Source of the DNA: Methanolinea sp. UBA477
GTDB taxonomy: Archaea > Halobacteriota > Methanomicrobia > Methanomicrobiales > Methanospirillaceae
Reading direction: 5' to 3'
Assembly (NCBI GenBank): GCA_002509485.1
Contig: DAWO01000024.1
Location: 1 to 11,717, forward strand
DNA length: 11,717 nt
Shown: positions 1 to 7,040 of the stretch, piece after piece
Layout: every line of letters begins with the position of its first letter
Numbering within the stretch: the stretch's first letter is position 1
Notes under the pieces: generated by a model
What the model was told of the DNA's origin: nothing
The model's input: the letters and a program-made list of their open reading frames with translations, nothing else
Database searches by the model: none
Program-made: the position numbers and the translations under genes

Positions 1-605
1 CTGAACTGCTCGTTCTCGCAGGTACAGACATACGCCCCACCCTTCCCGATGAGCTCCTGCGCCAGTGTGTAATAGAGATCGAACCTGTCGCTCTGGTACA
101 TGATCTCGTGGACCGAAATACCGAGCCATTCGATATCCTCACGGACCATCGCATAGGCATCGGTGTCAACCCTTTTTGGATCGGTGTCCTCGATACGGAG
201 GATATATTTTCCGCCATATTTCCTTACATAGGCGTCATTCAGAACAGCTGCCCGTGCATGCCCGAGATGAAGGGGACCGCTTGGATTGGGGGCAAACCTC
301 ATCACGACCCCGTTTTCGGCACCTTCAAGTGCGGGAAGCTCTCTTGCCCGGGCTTTTGGTTTCGCGATCTCCTCTACCAGTTCCGGTGCAAGTTCCATAA
401 GGAGGTTCTCACGCTCTTCGTGCGAGAGTGACGCCACCTCATCGAGAACACCGGGCAGAAGGGACGAGACCTCGGATGAGCGTTTGCGGAACTCGGGATA
501 GCGGGCCATGACCATCCCCATCACGGTTCCGCCCTTGGGAAGACTGCGGTGCTTCACTGCATTCTGGAGGGCGAATGCAAAGATTGCCCGCCGAATCTCC
601 TCCAT
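1..605 (-). CDS. gltX: Glutamyl-tRNA synthetase, archaeal type (partial, C-terminus beyond window)
   Basis: Class I aminoacyl-tRNA synthetase that charges tRNA with glutamate in the cytoplasm. In archaea that rely on the GatDE amidotransferase the family also charges tRNA-Gln. Only the first 201 residues are present; the reading frame is open to the window edge and the gene continues past base 1. An N-terminal extension of about 100 residues, typical of the archaeal/eukaryotic type, precedes the Rossmann fold. The ATP-binding HIGH signature appears as HLGH at residues 113-116, inside RFAPNPSGPLHLGHARA. RIEDTDPKR follows at 137-145, another strongly conserved synthetase segment. A CTC pair near 194-196 is seen. 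The ATG at 603-605 lies 4 nt after the idsA stop and has only a weak, distant purine tract as ribosome site, so translation may be coupled to idsA. The KMSKS motif and anticodon-binding domain would lie outside the window. Confidence 0.96.
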   Translation of the reverse strand, partial: MEEIRRAIFAFALQNAVKHRSLPKGGTVMGMVMARYPEFRKRSSEVSSLLPGVLDEVASLSHEERENLLMELAPELVEEIAKPKARARELPALEGAENGVVMRFAPNPSGPLHLGHARAAVLNDAYVRKYGGKYILRIEDTDPKRVDTDAYAMVREDIEWLGISVHEIMYQSDRFDLYYTLAQELIGKGGAYVCTCENEQF

Positions 606-609
606 TATA

Positions 610-1572
610 TCAAAAGCCCCTTGTTACGAAATGATCCCCGATCTCGCAAAGATGCCTCTTCTCTTCCGAATCCGGCAGGATGGAGATGCGCTGCTTTCCG
701 AATTTGACCAGATCAAAGGCGATCTGTTTGACTTCCCCGATTACACCGAGGGACTCGAGCCGGGAGATGAGAGAGTCGATCTCCTCATCAGAAAGTTCCC
801 GCCGGAACCCGGAGAGATCTATCCCCTTCTCAGCGGCCCGTATGTTTATCAGGGTCTTCTTCCCTTCCCTCAAATCTGAAGCCCTGTCCTTGCCGCTCAG
901 TTCGGGGCTTGCCACAAGATCAATTACGTCATCCTGGACCTGGAAGGCCATGCCTATACTCCTGCCGAACTGGTAGAGTGCCTGGACCTGCGCATCGTTC
1001 CCACCTGCGAGAATTGCACCGATTCCTGCAGACGCTGCATACAGAGCGCCGGTCTTCTTCTCAACCATCTTCAGGTAATCGCCCTCCGTCACCTCCTCGC
1101 AATCCTCAAACGACATGTCGAGGTGCTGCCCTTCACATATCTCAACGCAGGTCCGCGCCAGCATCGTAACCGCCCGGACTTTCGTATTGTCCGGGCAGTC
1201 CGCCAGACTGAGGAATTCGAATGCGCTTGCAAAAAGGACATCCCCTGCGAGGATTGCGGTAGGTTCGTCCCACCTGGTGTGCACTGTGGGAACACCGCGC
1301 CTTGTCGCATCACCATCCATGATATCGTCATGGATGAGTGTGAAACTGTGCGTCAGTTCCAATGCCAGGGCTGCAGGCATGACATCGGCTGAACTCCCTT
1401 TCCGGACTGCGTCCGCAGCCAGCATGAGAAGCGCAGGGCGAAGCCTTTTCCCGCCTGCCGTCAGAAGGTGCGCGCTCGCCCTGCCGAGATCTTCACAACT
1501 GCTCCCAAAGTAGCGGTGGATGAGCCTGTCGATGGTATCGGCGGTTTGTTCCAGGTATTCCGTGAGGTCCAT
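610..1572 (-). CDS. idsA: Polyprenyl diphosphate synthase, predicted geranylgeranyl diphosphate synthase
   Basis: Trans-prenyltransferase of 320 residues that condenses IPP with allylic diphosphates; the C20 product is the precursor of archaeal ether-lipid side chains. The GKR substrate site is at residues 41-43. The first aspartate-rich motif is DDIMD at 82-86 and the second is DDVID at 214-218, so both Mg-binding sites are intact. The fifth residue before the first motif is phenylalanine (F77). In the archaeal GGPP synthase of Sulfolobus acidocaldarius a bulky residue at this position limits the chain to C20, so GGPP is the likely product here (inference). The start is supported by an AGGTGA ribosome site at 1579-1584, 6 nt before ATG. 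The gene follows rnj by 12 nt and precedes gltX by 4 nt, so it is probably cotranscribed with both. Confidence 0.95.
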   Translation of the reverse strand: MDLTEYLEQTADTIDRLIHRYFGSSCEDLGRASAHLLTAGGKRLRPALLMLAADAVRKGSSADVMPAALALELTHSFTLIHDDIMDGDATRRGVPTVHTRWDEPTAILAGDVLFASAFEFLSLADCPDNTKVRAVTMLARTCVEICEGQHLDMSFEDCEEVTEGDYLKMVEKKTGALYAASAGIGAILAGGNDAQVQALYQFGRSIGMAFQVQDDVIDLVASPELSGKDRASDLREGKKTLINIRAAEKGIDLSGFRRELSDEEIDSLISRLESLGVIGEVKQIAFDLVKFGKQRISILPDSEEKRHLCEIGDHFVTRGF

Positions 1573-1584
1573 AGATATTCACCT

Positions 1585-2922
1585 TTAATTCAGTTTTATA
1601 CGCTGTCCATTGGTCATGATATGCACATCATTATGCAGCGTATACCCGGACTCCGTGGTAAAATCGGCGTACGCAGACGTCATCCGGATGTGTCCGTGTG
1701 CTGGAATGATATGCTGGGGATTCAGGAGATGGATGAACTCGTAATGGTCCTCCCGGTAGGCATGTCCGGTCACATGCAGGTCAGGAAATATCCGTGCACC
1801 CGCCATCTGCAGATGGGTTTCGATCATGTACCGCTGGCCGAAGTTCATGGGATTGGGGATCACTTTTGCCGAGAAGATTACCTTGTCGCCTTTCTCAATC
1901 TTGTAGGGTGTATCGCCGAGCGCGATACGGGTCAGGATCGATCCGGGTTCTCCCTGGTGTCCCGTCACTATGGGAAGAAACTTCTCTTTTCCGCCCTTCA
2001 TCAGCCGCCGGAGTGTCCTGTCAACTGTTCGTCTGTTACCGAACATACTTGTGGTCTCGGGAAATGCGACCAGTTTCATCTGCTCTGCAGTGGAGCTGTA
2101 CCTCTCCATGGATCGGCCCAGGAGGAGGGGTTTTCGCCCGATTTCGTGGGCACACTCTGCAATTGTCTTCACCCGTGCGATGTGCGACGAGAAGGTGCTC
2201 ACCATGATTGCATTCTTGTCATCCTCGAAACTCGTGATCGTGTCGCGAACGATATCCCGGGCAATCCGCTCACTTGGTGCCCTCCCCCTGTTGTCTATGT
2301 AGGTACTCTCCACGATGAGGGCGAGCACTCCTTCCTTGCCGATCTGTCTCAGGCGCTCGAAATCGGGAGGCATCCCGATGACTGGTGTCCGGTCAAGCTT
2401 GTAGTCGCAGGCATACACGATGGCGCCGTGGGGGGTATGCAGAACGACAGTTACCGTATCTATGATACTGTGCTGCATCCGCACGAACTCCAGGGTCAGG
2501 TGCTGTGAAAGGGTGTACCTCTGTCCCGCTTTCAGGGCAAACAGTTTATTATTCACACCGAATTTTTGTTCGCCGGCAATCTGCTGCCTGATCAATTCCG
2601 TTGTATATGGTGTGCTGATGATCGGGGCGTTGTACCGGTGAGCCAGTTTCGGGATAGCCCCGATATGGTCCAGGTGCCCGTGTGAGCAGACAATAGCCTT
2701 CACACTCCCTTCAACGGTGTTCATCATCGTATCGTCAGGTATTGCCATCATCTGGATCAGGTCCAGAGAATGCATATTTTCAACTTCCGCCTCCTCGTGA
2801 ATCATCACCTGGTCGAGACGGAGTCCCATATCAAAAATAACAATTTCCTTTCCGCAGCGGACGGCAGTCATATTTCTCCCGACTTCGTCGTATCCGCCGA
2901 CTGCAATTATCTCAATATCCAT
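1585..2922 (-). CDS. rnj: Archaeal RNase J (metallo-beta-lactamase/beta-CASP ribonuclease)
   Basis: Zinc-dependent beta-CASP ribonuclease of 445 residues. Characterised euryarchaeal RNase J enzymes are 5'-to-3' exonucleases with roles in mRNA decay and RNA maturation. The catalytic metal motif SHGHLDH is at residues 80-86, followed by H151, D173 in ACDYKLD, and the closing H409 in IIPAHGH. The beta-CASP motifs are E205 (VESTY), H322 (TGHQGEPGS) and H387 (VTGHA), so all expected active-site residues are present. There is no N-terminal KH domain, which separates it from the archaeal CPSF-like aCPSF1 family. The ATG overlaps the fni stop by one base (TAATG), and a strong GGAGG at 2929-2933 inside the end of fni sits 6 nt upstream, so the start is well supported and translation is probably coupled. 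Its place between two isoprenoid genes has no evident biochemical reason. Confidence 0.95.
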   Translation of the reverse strand: MDIEIIAVGGYDEVGRNMTAVRCGKEIVIFDMGLRLDQVMIHEEAEVENMHSLDLIQMMAIPDDTMMNTVEGSVKAIVCSHGHLDHIGAIPKLAHRYNAPIISTPYTTELIRQQIAGEQKFGVNNKLFALKAGQRYTLSQHLTLEFVRMQHSIIDTVTVVLHTPHGAIVYACDYKLDRTPVIGMPPDFERLRQIGKEGVLALIVESTYIDNRGRAPSERIARDIVRDTITSFEDDKNAIMVSTFSSHIARVKTIAECAHEIGRKPLLLGRSMERYSSTAEQMKLVAFPETTSMFGNRRTVDRTLRRLMKGGKEKFLPIVTGHQGEPGSILTRIALGDTPYKIEKGDKVIFSAKVIPNPMNFGQRYMIETHLQMAGARIFPDLHVTGHAYREDHYEFIHLLNPQHIIPAHGHIRMTSAYADFTTESGYTLHNDVHIMTNGQRIKLN

Positions 2923-3992
2923 TATATTCCTCCTTCATGCTCAAGCATCTCCCGGATCGTGCCGGTAAAATATGCCCTCTTACTACACAGTTCCGCAGGT
3001 GTGCGTGAACCTGATAAAAACATTGCAACCCTAAATTCGTGATTGATTTCCCCTATTTTCTGAAATAATGCCTCTTCTCCCTCAACGGCGGGTGGCAGCA
3101 GCGTAAGCGCCATGCCGGAGAGGTCGGCGCCGAGTGTCATCGCCTTGGCCATGTGAAGACCGGTCCTGATGCCTCCGGTAGCGATTATCGGCCCACCGGT
3201 ACTGGCTGCCTCGCATATGCTCACAACCGTCGGGATTCCCCATTCTTCGAATACTTCACCGAGCCGTGCAAGACCCGACTCCCCGCGGGCAGCTGCCCGC
3301 AGACCCTCAATCGCGGCCCAGGAGGTGCCACCCCAGCCACCAACATCGATTGCACTCACTCCGGCGTTCCAGCATACCCGTGCGGTCTCCGCCGATATTC
3401 CACTGCCTGTCTCCTTCACGATCACCGGCAGGTCAAAATCCCTGCAGAGACTGGCAAGTGCATCAGTGCATCCCGTGGCGTCATGGTCTCCCTCGGGCTG
3501 GATGGCTTCCTGGAGGAAGTTTACGTGGATCGCGATGGCATTCGCATCGATCATCTCCACAGCTCTCTCCACCCATTCCAGACCATGTTCCCGGAGTTGG
3601 ACAATGCCCAGGTTCGCAGCAAGGAACGCATGCGGCGCCTCCTCGCGCACCACTGAGAACGTATCCTCAAGTGCGGGGTCGACAAGTGCCGCCCTCTGGG
3701 AACCGACTCCCATGCCGATTCCGAACCGCTCTGCCGCCCGGGCAAGCCTCCTGTTGATCTCCTTCGTTTCGGGATGCCCCCCCGTCATTCCGGCGATGAA
3801 AAGGGGTGCCTCAAAGTCGTGCCCGAGAAATGTGATTTTCGTCGTCAGTTCGTCAAGGTTGCACTCGGGAAGGGCACAATGACTCAGATGAACCTCGTCA
3901 AAGCCCGGCCAGCCCCGTTCAATCTCCTCCTCGAGGCATATCCTGATGTGGTCAAGTTTCCGGACCGGGGTGAGTTTCTCCTTATTCGTCAT
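2922..3992 (-). CDS. fni: Isopentenyl-diphosphate delta-isomerase, type 2 (FMN-dependent)
   Basis: Interconverts IPP and DMAPP, supplying the allylic primer for the prenyl synthase encoded downstream. The 356-residue protein has the type 2 hallmarks: RKLDHI at residues 11-16, GMTGGH at 68-73, GVGSQR at 95-100, the HVNFLQE segment at 156-162 containing the conserved glutamine (Q161) and glutamate (E162) of the active site, KETGSGIS at 193-200, and the FMN-phosphate-binding stretches DVGGWGGTSW at 216-225 and ATGGIRTG at 271-278. Type 2 enzymes need reduced FMN and Mg and are usual in archaea. The ATG overlaps the end of ipk by 11 nt; a GGAG five bases upstream lies in the ipk coding sequence. 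The last base of its TAA stop is the first base of the rnj start. Confidence 0.96.
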   Translation of the reverse strand: MTNKEKLTPVRKLDHIRICLEEEIERGWPGFDEVHLSHCALPECNLDELTTKITFLGHDFEAPLFIAGMTGGHPETKEINRRLARAAERFGIGMGVGSQRAALVDPALEDTFSVVREEAPHAFLAANLGIVQLREHGLEWVERAVEMIDANAIAIHVNFLQEAIQPEGDHDATGCTDALASLCRDFDLPVIVKETGSGISAETARVCWNAGVSAIDVGGWGGTSWAAIEGLRAAARGESGLARLGEVFEEWGIPTVVSICEAASTGGPIIATGGIRTGLHMAKAMTLGADLSGMALTLLPPAVEGEEALFQKIGEINHEFRVAMFLSGSRTPAELCSKRAYFTGTIREMLEHEGGI

Positions 3993-4749
3993 CCCCCTCT
4001 CCTGTTATGATGGTGCCACCATGGGGTTTTTCATCAAGAAAATCCCCTGTTCTCTCCACGTGAAATATCTCAGACCGTATCCCGGCCCGGGCAAGTTCGA
4101 GCATCTCCATGACTTTTCCTCTCATGCCTCCGGTAACGTCCGGGACCATTGAATCTCCAAGCGTTATGGATCGCGCATTTTGCGGCGTGATTACCGGAAC
4201 AACCCTGCCATTGTCGAGAATTCCGGGGACATCCGTGGCAAGGCCGATCCTCCTGAAACCCATTGTGCGACCGAGGTACTGGACCAGCTGGTCTCCTGAT
4301 ATGATCGTTGCCCCCCTCTCCCCGTCGAAGACGACGTCGCCGTGAAGCACTGGCACTATGCCGAGATCCATCATTTTTGCAAGGTTTCGGCATTCCAGAA
4401 AGTCGAGCCTCCCGTCCCGGGCAAATGCGCCACTCATGGGGTGGATACCGACAGCTTCGCATCCTCCTGATCTGAGAGCCTCAACAACCTTCTCGTTCAG
4501 GAATCCGACTGCCGAATGGGTGATGTATATACCTTCGATGTTTTCGGTTCCGACACCGTCCATTATCCCGTATCTGCTGGCTTCCGGATGACCAAACGAT
4601 CCTGCACCGTGCACGATCGTCATCCTCATCTGCTGCCGGGCTGCGATCACGTCTGCCAGGAATGATAGCCTGTGGGAATCTATCACCCCGGCTGAACCCT
4701 TCCGGGTTATGACACTTCCGCCCAGTTTCAGAAGAACCATCTCAGACAT
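3982..4749 (-). CDS. ipk: Isopentenyl phosphate kinase
   Basis: Amino acid kinase family enzyme that phosphorylates isopentenyl phosphate to IPP with ATP, the last kinase step in the archaeal mevalonate route. The protein is 255 residues from the chosen start, close to the roughly 245-260 residues of characterised archaeal enzymes. LLKLGGS near the N-terminus is the nucleotide-phosphate loop. HGAGSFGH lies at residues 47-54; its second histidine, H54, aligns with the catalytic His60 of the Methanocaldococcus jannaschii enzyme. GDVV, ISGDQLV, ATDVPGIL and DVTGGMRGK follow in the expected order. The frame stays open 18 codons further upstream, but the ATG at 4747-4749 has an AGGAG four bases before it and gives a family-like N-terminus, so it is preferred. 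It overlaps the end of mvk by 8 nt and fni by 11 nt. Confidence 0.94.
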   Translation of the reverse strand: MSEMVLLKLGGSVITRKGSAGVIDSHRLSFLADVIAARQQMRMTIVHGAGSFGHPEASRYGIMDGVGTENIEGIYITHSAVGFLNEKVVEALRSGGCEAVGIHPMSGAFARDGRLDFLECRNLAKMMDLGIVPVLHGDVVFDGERGATIISGDQLVQYLGRTMGFRRIGLATDVPGILDNGRVVPVITPQNARSITLGDSMVPDVTGGMRGKVMEMLELARAGIRSEIFHVERTGDFLDEKPHGGTIITGEGDDE

Positions 4750-5611
4750 CTTTCTCCTTTCTGACACCCTCGGTATCGATGGTGGTGATAAACGCCCTCG
4801 CATCGCCGGCCTCTATCGCTCCTGCGACCCGGTTCTTGAGATGTTTTGGACACAGCGCCACCATGCACCCGCCACCTCCGGCTCCGGTAAGTTTCGCACC
4901 GTACGCACCGGCATCCCGGGATGCAAGGATCAACTTCGAGAGAGCAGGGTGGCCGACGCCGAGGGCTTCAAGGAGTGCATGGTTCATGTTCATGAGCTTT
5001 CCAAGTTGTTGCGCATCAGACATGTGGTGCATCGCGGCAACGGCGACAGAGCCGATGGCATCGAGGATTGGTTCGCAAATATCCGGCTGTCTCTTCCTGA
5101 GATCGGCCACCATCTCCACCATTCTGGAGGTGTTATGCGAGACCATGCTGTTGCCTATGACCATCTGGAAGTTTTGCGGAACCAGTCTCCGCCTTGACGT
5201 CCCCGTAATAAATACGAGGCCGCCAAATGTCGATACAGATGTATCGGTAGGGCTTGCCCTCCCTTTCTGGACCTTTTTTTCGATGGAAAAAGCCATATCC
5301 GCGATCTCTTCCAATGAATGGTCTTTCCTGAACTCGTCGTTTATGGCCGAAAGTGTCGCTACGGTCACCGCTGCAGATGATCCGAGCCCTGATGAACTCG
5401 GAAGCTGGGAATTCACGTAGACACTTCCCTTTACCCCCATCTCGTCGAAGCAGTTATCGATGTACGGCGATTTTGCGTGGTGGGCGGTCTTGCTCTTCCT
5501 CACGGTAACAAATACCCGTGGCTTGATGGCCATTGCAATGCCGGGTTTCCCATACACGACGGCATGCTCACCAAACAGGAAAACCTTGCCTGGTGCACTC
5601 CACGTTGCCAA
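4742..5611 (-). CDS. mvk: Mevalonate kinase (GHMP family), TTG start
   Basis: Phosphorylates mevalonate to 5-phosphomevalonate with ATP. The 289-residue protein carries the three GHMP kinase motifs: APGKVFLFGEHAVVYG at residues 6-21, the phosphate-binding loop LPSSSGLGSSAA at 70-81, and KLTGAGGGGC at 240-249. E111 and D123 (in SPTDTSVSTFGG) occupy the usual Mg-ligand and catalytic-aspartate positions. The start must be the TTG at 5609-5611. The codon just before it is the in-frame TAG that ends the MEMO gene, and no ATG or GTG gives a full motif 1. A GGTGAT ribosome-binding match four bases upstream supports this choice. The gene therefore abuts the MEMO gene in the same frame with zero spacing. 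It overlaps ipk by 8 nt. Confidence 0.95.
   Translation of the reverse strand: MATWSAPGKVFLFGEHAVVYGKPGIAMAIKPRVFVTVRKSKTAHHAKSPYIDNCFDEMGVKGSVYVNSQLPSSSGLGSSAAVTVATLSAINDEFRKDHSLEEIADMAFSIEKKVQKGRASPTDTSVSTFGGLVFITGTSRRRLVPQNFQMVIGNSMVSHNTSRMVEMVADLRKRQPDICEPILDAIGSVAVAAMHHMSDAQQLGKLMNMNHALLEALGVGHPALSKLILASRDAGAYGAKLTGAGGGGCMVALCPKHLKNRVAGAIEAGDARAFITTIDTEGVRKEKDV
4754..4758 (-). promoter_or_regulatory. Shine-Dalgarno motif deciding the ipk start
   Basis: AGGAG lies four bases before the ATG at 4747-4749, inside the 3' end of mvk. It favours this start over the in-frame ATG at 4801-4803 and over the ATG at 4738-4740, from which it is 13 bases away. Confidence 0.6.
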
Positions 5612-6403
5612 CTACATCACCGTTATGGCCGCATACCCCACAACAGTTGGATCACCGGTCACGTCTCCGCTCGTTGCATAGCGGATCAGCTCGCCGCTTT
5701 TTGCCCCAAGTTCCCTGCATACCAGGCACATCGCCGCGATGGGCCCGACTCCGCAGGCACTGACCCTCCGCTCGTTGATTCGCCGGTAGAACTCCTCCAC
5801 ATCAAGCGTTTCCAGCGCCTCTATAGAGTAGTGGTCATCCCTGTGAGCCTTTTCTGCCGGCACGTAATGTGAGAAATCGCTCGAGGCCACGAACCGCAGG
5901 TCGCTCCTTTTCGTCTCCCTGACTGCGTCGAGTATCGCTTCCGAGAGCATGACTGCACTCGGGTAGTCCTGGTTGCCCATCAGGATGGGGACTATCCGTG
6001 CCCGGGGGAACCGGTATTTGATGAAAGGAACCTGTACTTCAAGCGAATTTTCGGCGTCCTGGTGTGAGACCTCGTCGCAATCGAGACCGAGTGCCGACCC
6101 GAACTCCTGGTCGTTGTCCACGATACCAAGCGGGGTCTCCCACGGCAGGAGTGACACTGAGGTCCGATAGCCACGGTGGCTCGGTCCAATCAACACGAAG
6201 GTTCCGGAAAATTCCGGATCGAACGCACTGAATGCCGTTGCAGAAACATCTCCCGAATAGGGATATCCTGCGTGCGGCGAGACCACCCCCAGTGCATCTG
6301 TCCCCCTTTCTTTCCCGCGGAAGAACTTTTCCAGCAACTGTTCCAGGTGATGAGGGTCCCTCGGATAAAACATGCCGGCAACTGCGCATGTGCGAATCTT
6401 CAT
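5612..6403 (-). CDS. MEMO-family protein (LigB/class III dioxygenase-like fold), function unknown
   Basis: Homologue of human MEMO1, a member of the fold shared with class III extradiol dioxygenases; the role of the archaeal proteins is not established. The protein is 263 residues, the normal family length. N-terminal AGMFYP at residues 9-14 is the usual family opening. The residues lining the metal pocket in MEMO1 all appear to have counterparts: H44 (SPHAGY), H76 (GPSHRGY), D176 and H179 (SSDFSHY) and C217 (ACGVGPIAAM). ENSLEVQVPF at 118-127 is another conserved block. No signal peptide or membrane segment is visible, so it should be cytoplasmic. It follows rps2 after 28 nt that contain a TATA-like sequence, and its GAGGG ribosome site lies about 7 nt before ATG. 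It is the first gene of the isoprenoid block and ends in TAG directly before the TTG start of mvk. A dioxygenase activity should not be assumed. Confidence 0.93.
   Translation of the reverse strand: MKIRTCAVAGMFYPRDPHHLEQLLEKFFRGKERGTDALGVVSPHAGYPYSGDVSATAFSAFDPEFSGTFVLIGPSHRGYRTSVSLLPWETPLGIVDNDQEFGSALGLDCDEVSHQDAENSLEVQVPFIKYRFPRARIVPILMGNQDYPSAVMLSEAILDAVRETKRSDLRFVASSDFSHYVPAEKAHRDDHYSIEALETLDVEEFYRRINERRVSACGVGPIAAMCLVCRELGAKSGELIRYATSGDVTGDPTVVGYAAITVM
5616..5621 (-). promoter_or_regulatory. Shine-Dalgarno motif fixing the TTG start of mvk
   Basis: GGTGAT on the minus strand matches the 3' part of the extended archaeal Shine-Dalgarno consensus GGAGGTGATC. It lies within the last codons of the MEMO gene, four bases (including the TAG stop) before the TTG. 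It supports independent initiation of mevalonate kinase at a non-ATG codon. Confidence 0.6.
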
Positions 6404-6426
6404 TGGTCTACCCTCTTTCTTGTGGT

Positions 6427-6436
6427 ATTATTTAAA
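6427..6436 (-). promoter_or_regulatory. Candidate internal promoter (TATA-box-like) for the MEMO/isoprenoid block
   Basis: The minus strand reads TTTAAATAAT here, close to the archaeal box A consensus TTTAWATA. It spans the TAA stop of rps2 and is centred about 28 nt before the MEMO start codon. Transcription starting about 26 nt downstream of the box centre would give an essentially leaderless or very short-leader MEMO mRNA. No clear upstream BRE purine element is visible. A GAGGG ribosome site before the ATG shows that the gene can also be translated from a longer operon transcript. The box could be chance in an AT-rich stop region. Confidence 0.35.
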
Positions 6437-7040
6437 GTTCTGTCTCGAAATCCTCGGACGTAAGCGACGTCTGGATTCCCTTCAACCGCAGCATCTCCCT
6501 CGTAAGCAGGTAATATATCATGCTGAGGGCTTTGCGTCCTTTGTTATTGGTCGGTATGACAAGGTCAATGAAGCTTGTCATGTTGTTTGTATCGCAGAGT
6601 GCCACGATGGGGATTCCGCTCTGGACTGCTTCCTTGACGACCTGGGCATCCCCGATCGGATCGGTGACAAGCACCACTTCCGGTTCGATATAATTTGCAA
6701 GGTTCTGGTTCGTGAGCATCCCGGGAATAAAACGCCCCGTTACAGCCATTCCTCCAACTGTCTCGGCAAATTTCTTGGCCGGGTACTGACCGTACTGCCG
6801 GGAGGTGACAATCAGGATCTTCGGGGGTTCAAACTGGGACAGGAACTTTGCTGCTGTCTTGATCCTCTCGTCTGTCTCCCTTATATCAAGGATGTAGAGT
6901 CCATCGCCCCGTACCCGGTAGATGAACTTCATCATATCCTTGCTCTTCTGCTGTGTCCCGATGTGCACACCTGCAGCAAGGTATTCCTCGACCGGCACCA
7001 GGGGTTCCTGCAATTCAATTTCCATCTCGTTCTCTGTCAT
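6432..7040 (-). CDS. rps2: Small-subunit ribosomal protein S2 (uS2)
   Basis: Component of the 30S subunit, bound late in assembly near the head-body junction. The 202-residue protein has the archaeal form: a short acidic N-terminus, then AGVHIGTQ at residues 23-30, GRFIPGMLTN at 102-111, ALCDTNN at 147-153 and IPTNNKGRKAL at 162-172. It lacks the coiled-coil insertion of bacterial S2, as expected for archaea. The ATG overlaps the enolase stop by four bases (ATGA), with a GAGGA about 10 nt upstream in the end of eno, so coupled translation is likely. The rpoK-eno-rps2 order is familiar from other euryarchaea. The stop codon sits inside a TATA-like sequence that may serve the next gene. Confidence 0.97.
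   Translation of the reverse strand: MTENEMEIELQEPLVPVEEYLAAGVHIGTQQKSKDMMKFIYRVRGDGLYILDIRETDERIKTAAKFLSQFEPPKILIVTSRQYGQYPAKKFAETVGGMAVTGRFIPGMLTNQNLANYIEPEVVLVTDPIGDAQVVKEAVQSGIPIVALCDTNNMTSFIDLVIPTNNKGRKALSMIYYLLTREMLRLKGIQTSLTSEDFETEL

Noticed and set aside
508..879. Plus-strand open frames opposite gltX and idsA
   Set aside because: They run antisense through the DDxxD-type synthase gene and the GluRS start, without a ribosome site or a family resemblance.
1468..2508. Open frame of 346 codons on the plus strand, antisense to RNase J
   Set aside because: It mirrors a real gene with all its metal-binding motifs intact on the other strand; its translation has no recognisable domain and is rich in Cys and His as expected from a reverse frame of this GC-biased coding sequence.
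4750..4803. Longer N-terminus for isopentenyl phosphate kinase
   Set aside because: The extra 18 residues are not family-like, lie wholly inside mvk, and lack a ribosome site, whereas AGGAG precedes the shorter start.
5612..5614. UAG as a pyrrolysine codon making a true MEMO-kinase fusion
   Set aside because: Not accepted as a feature: pyrrolysine decoding is not expected in Methanomicrobiales, a GGTGAT ribosome site precedes the TTG, and both halves have normal family lengths. It is kept only as a question in the findings.
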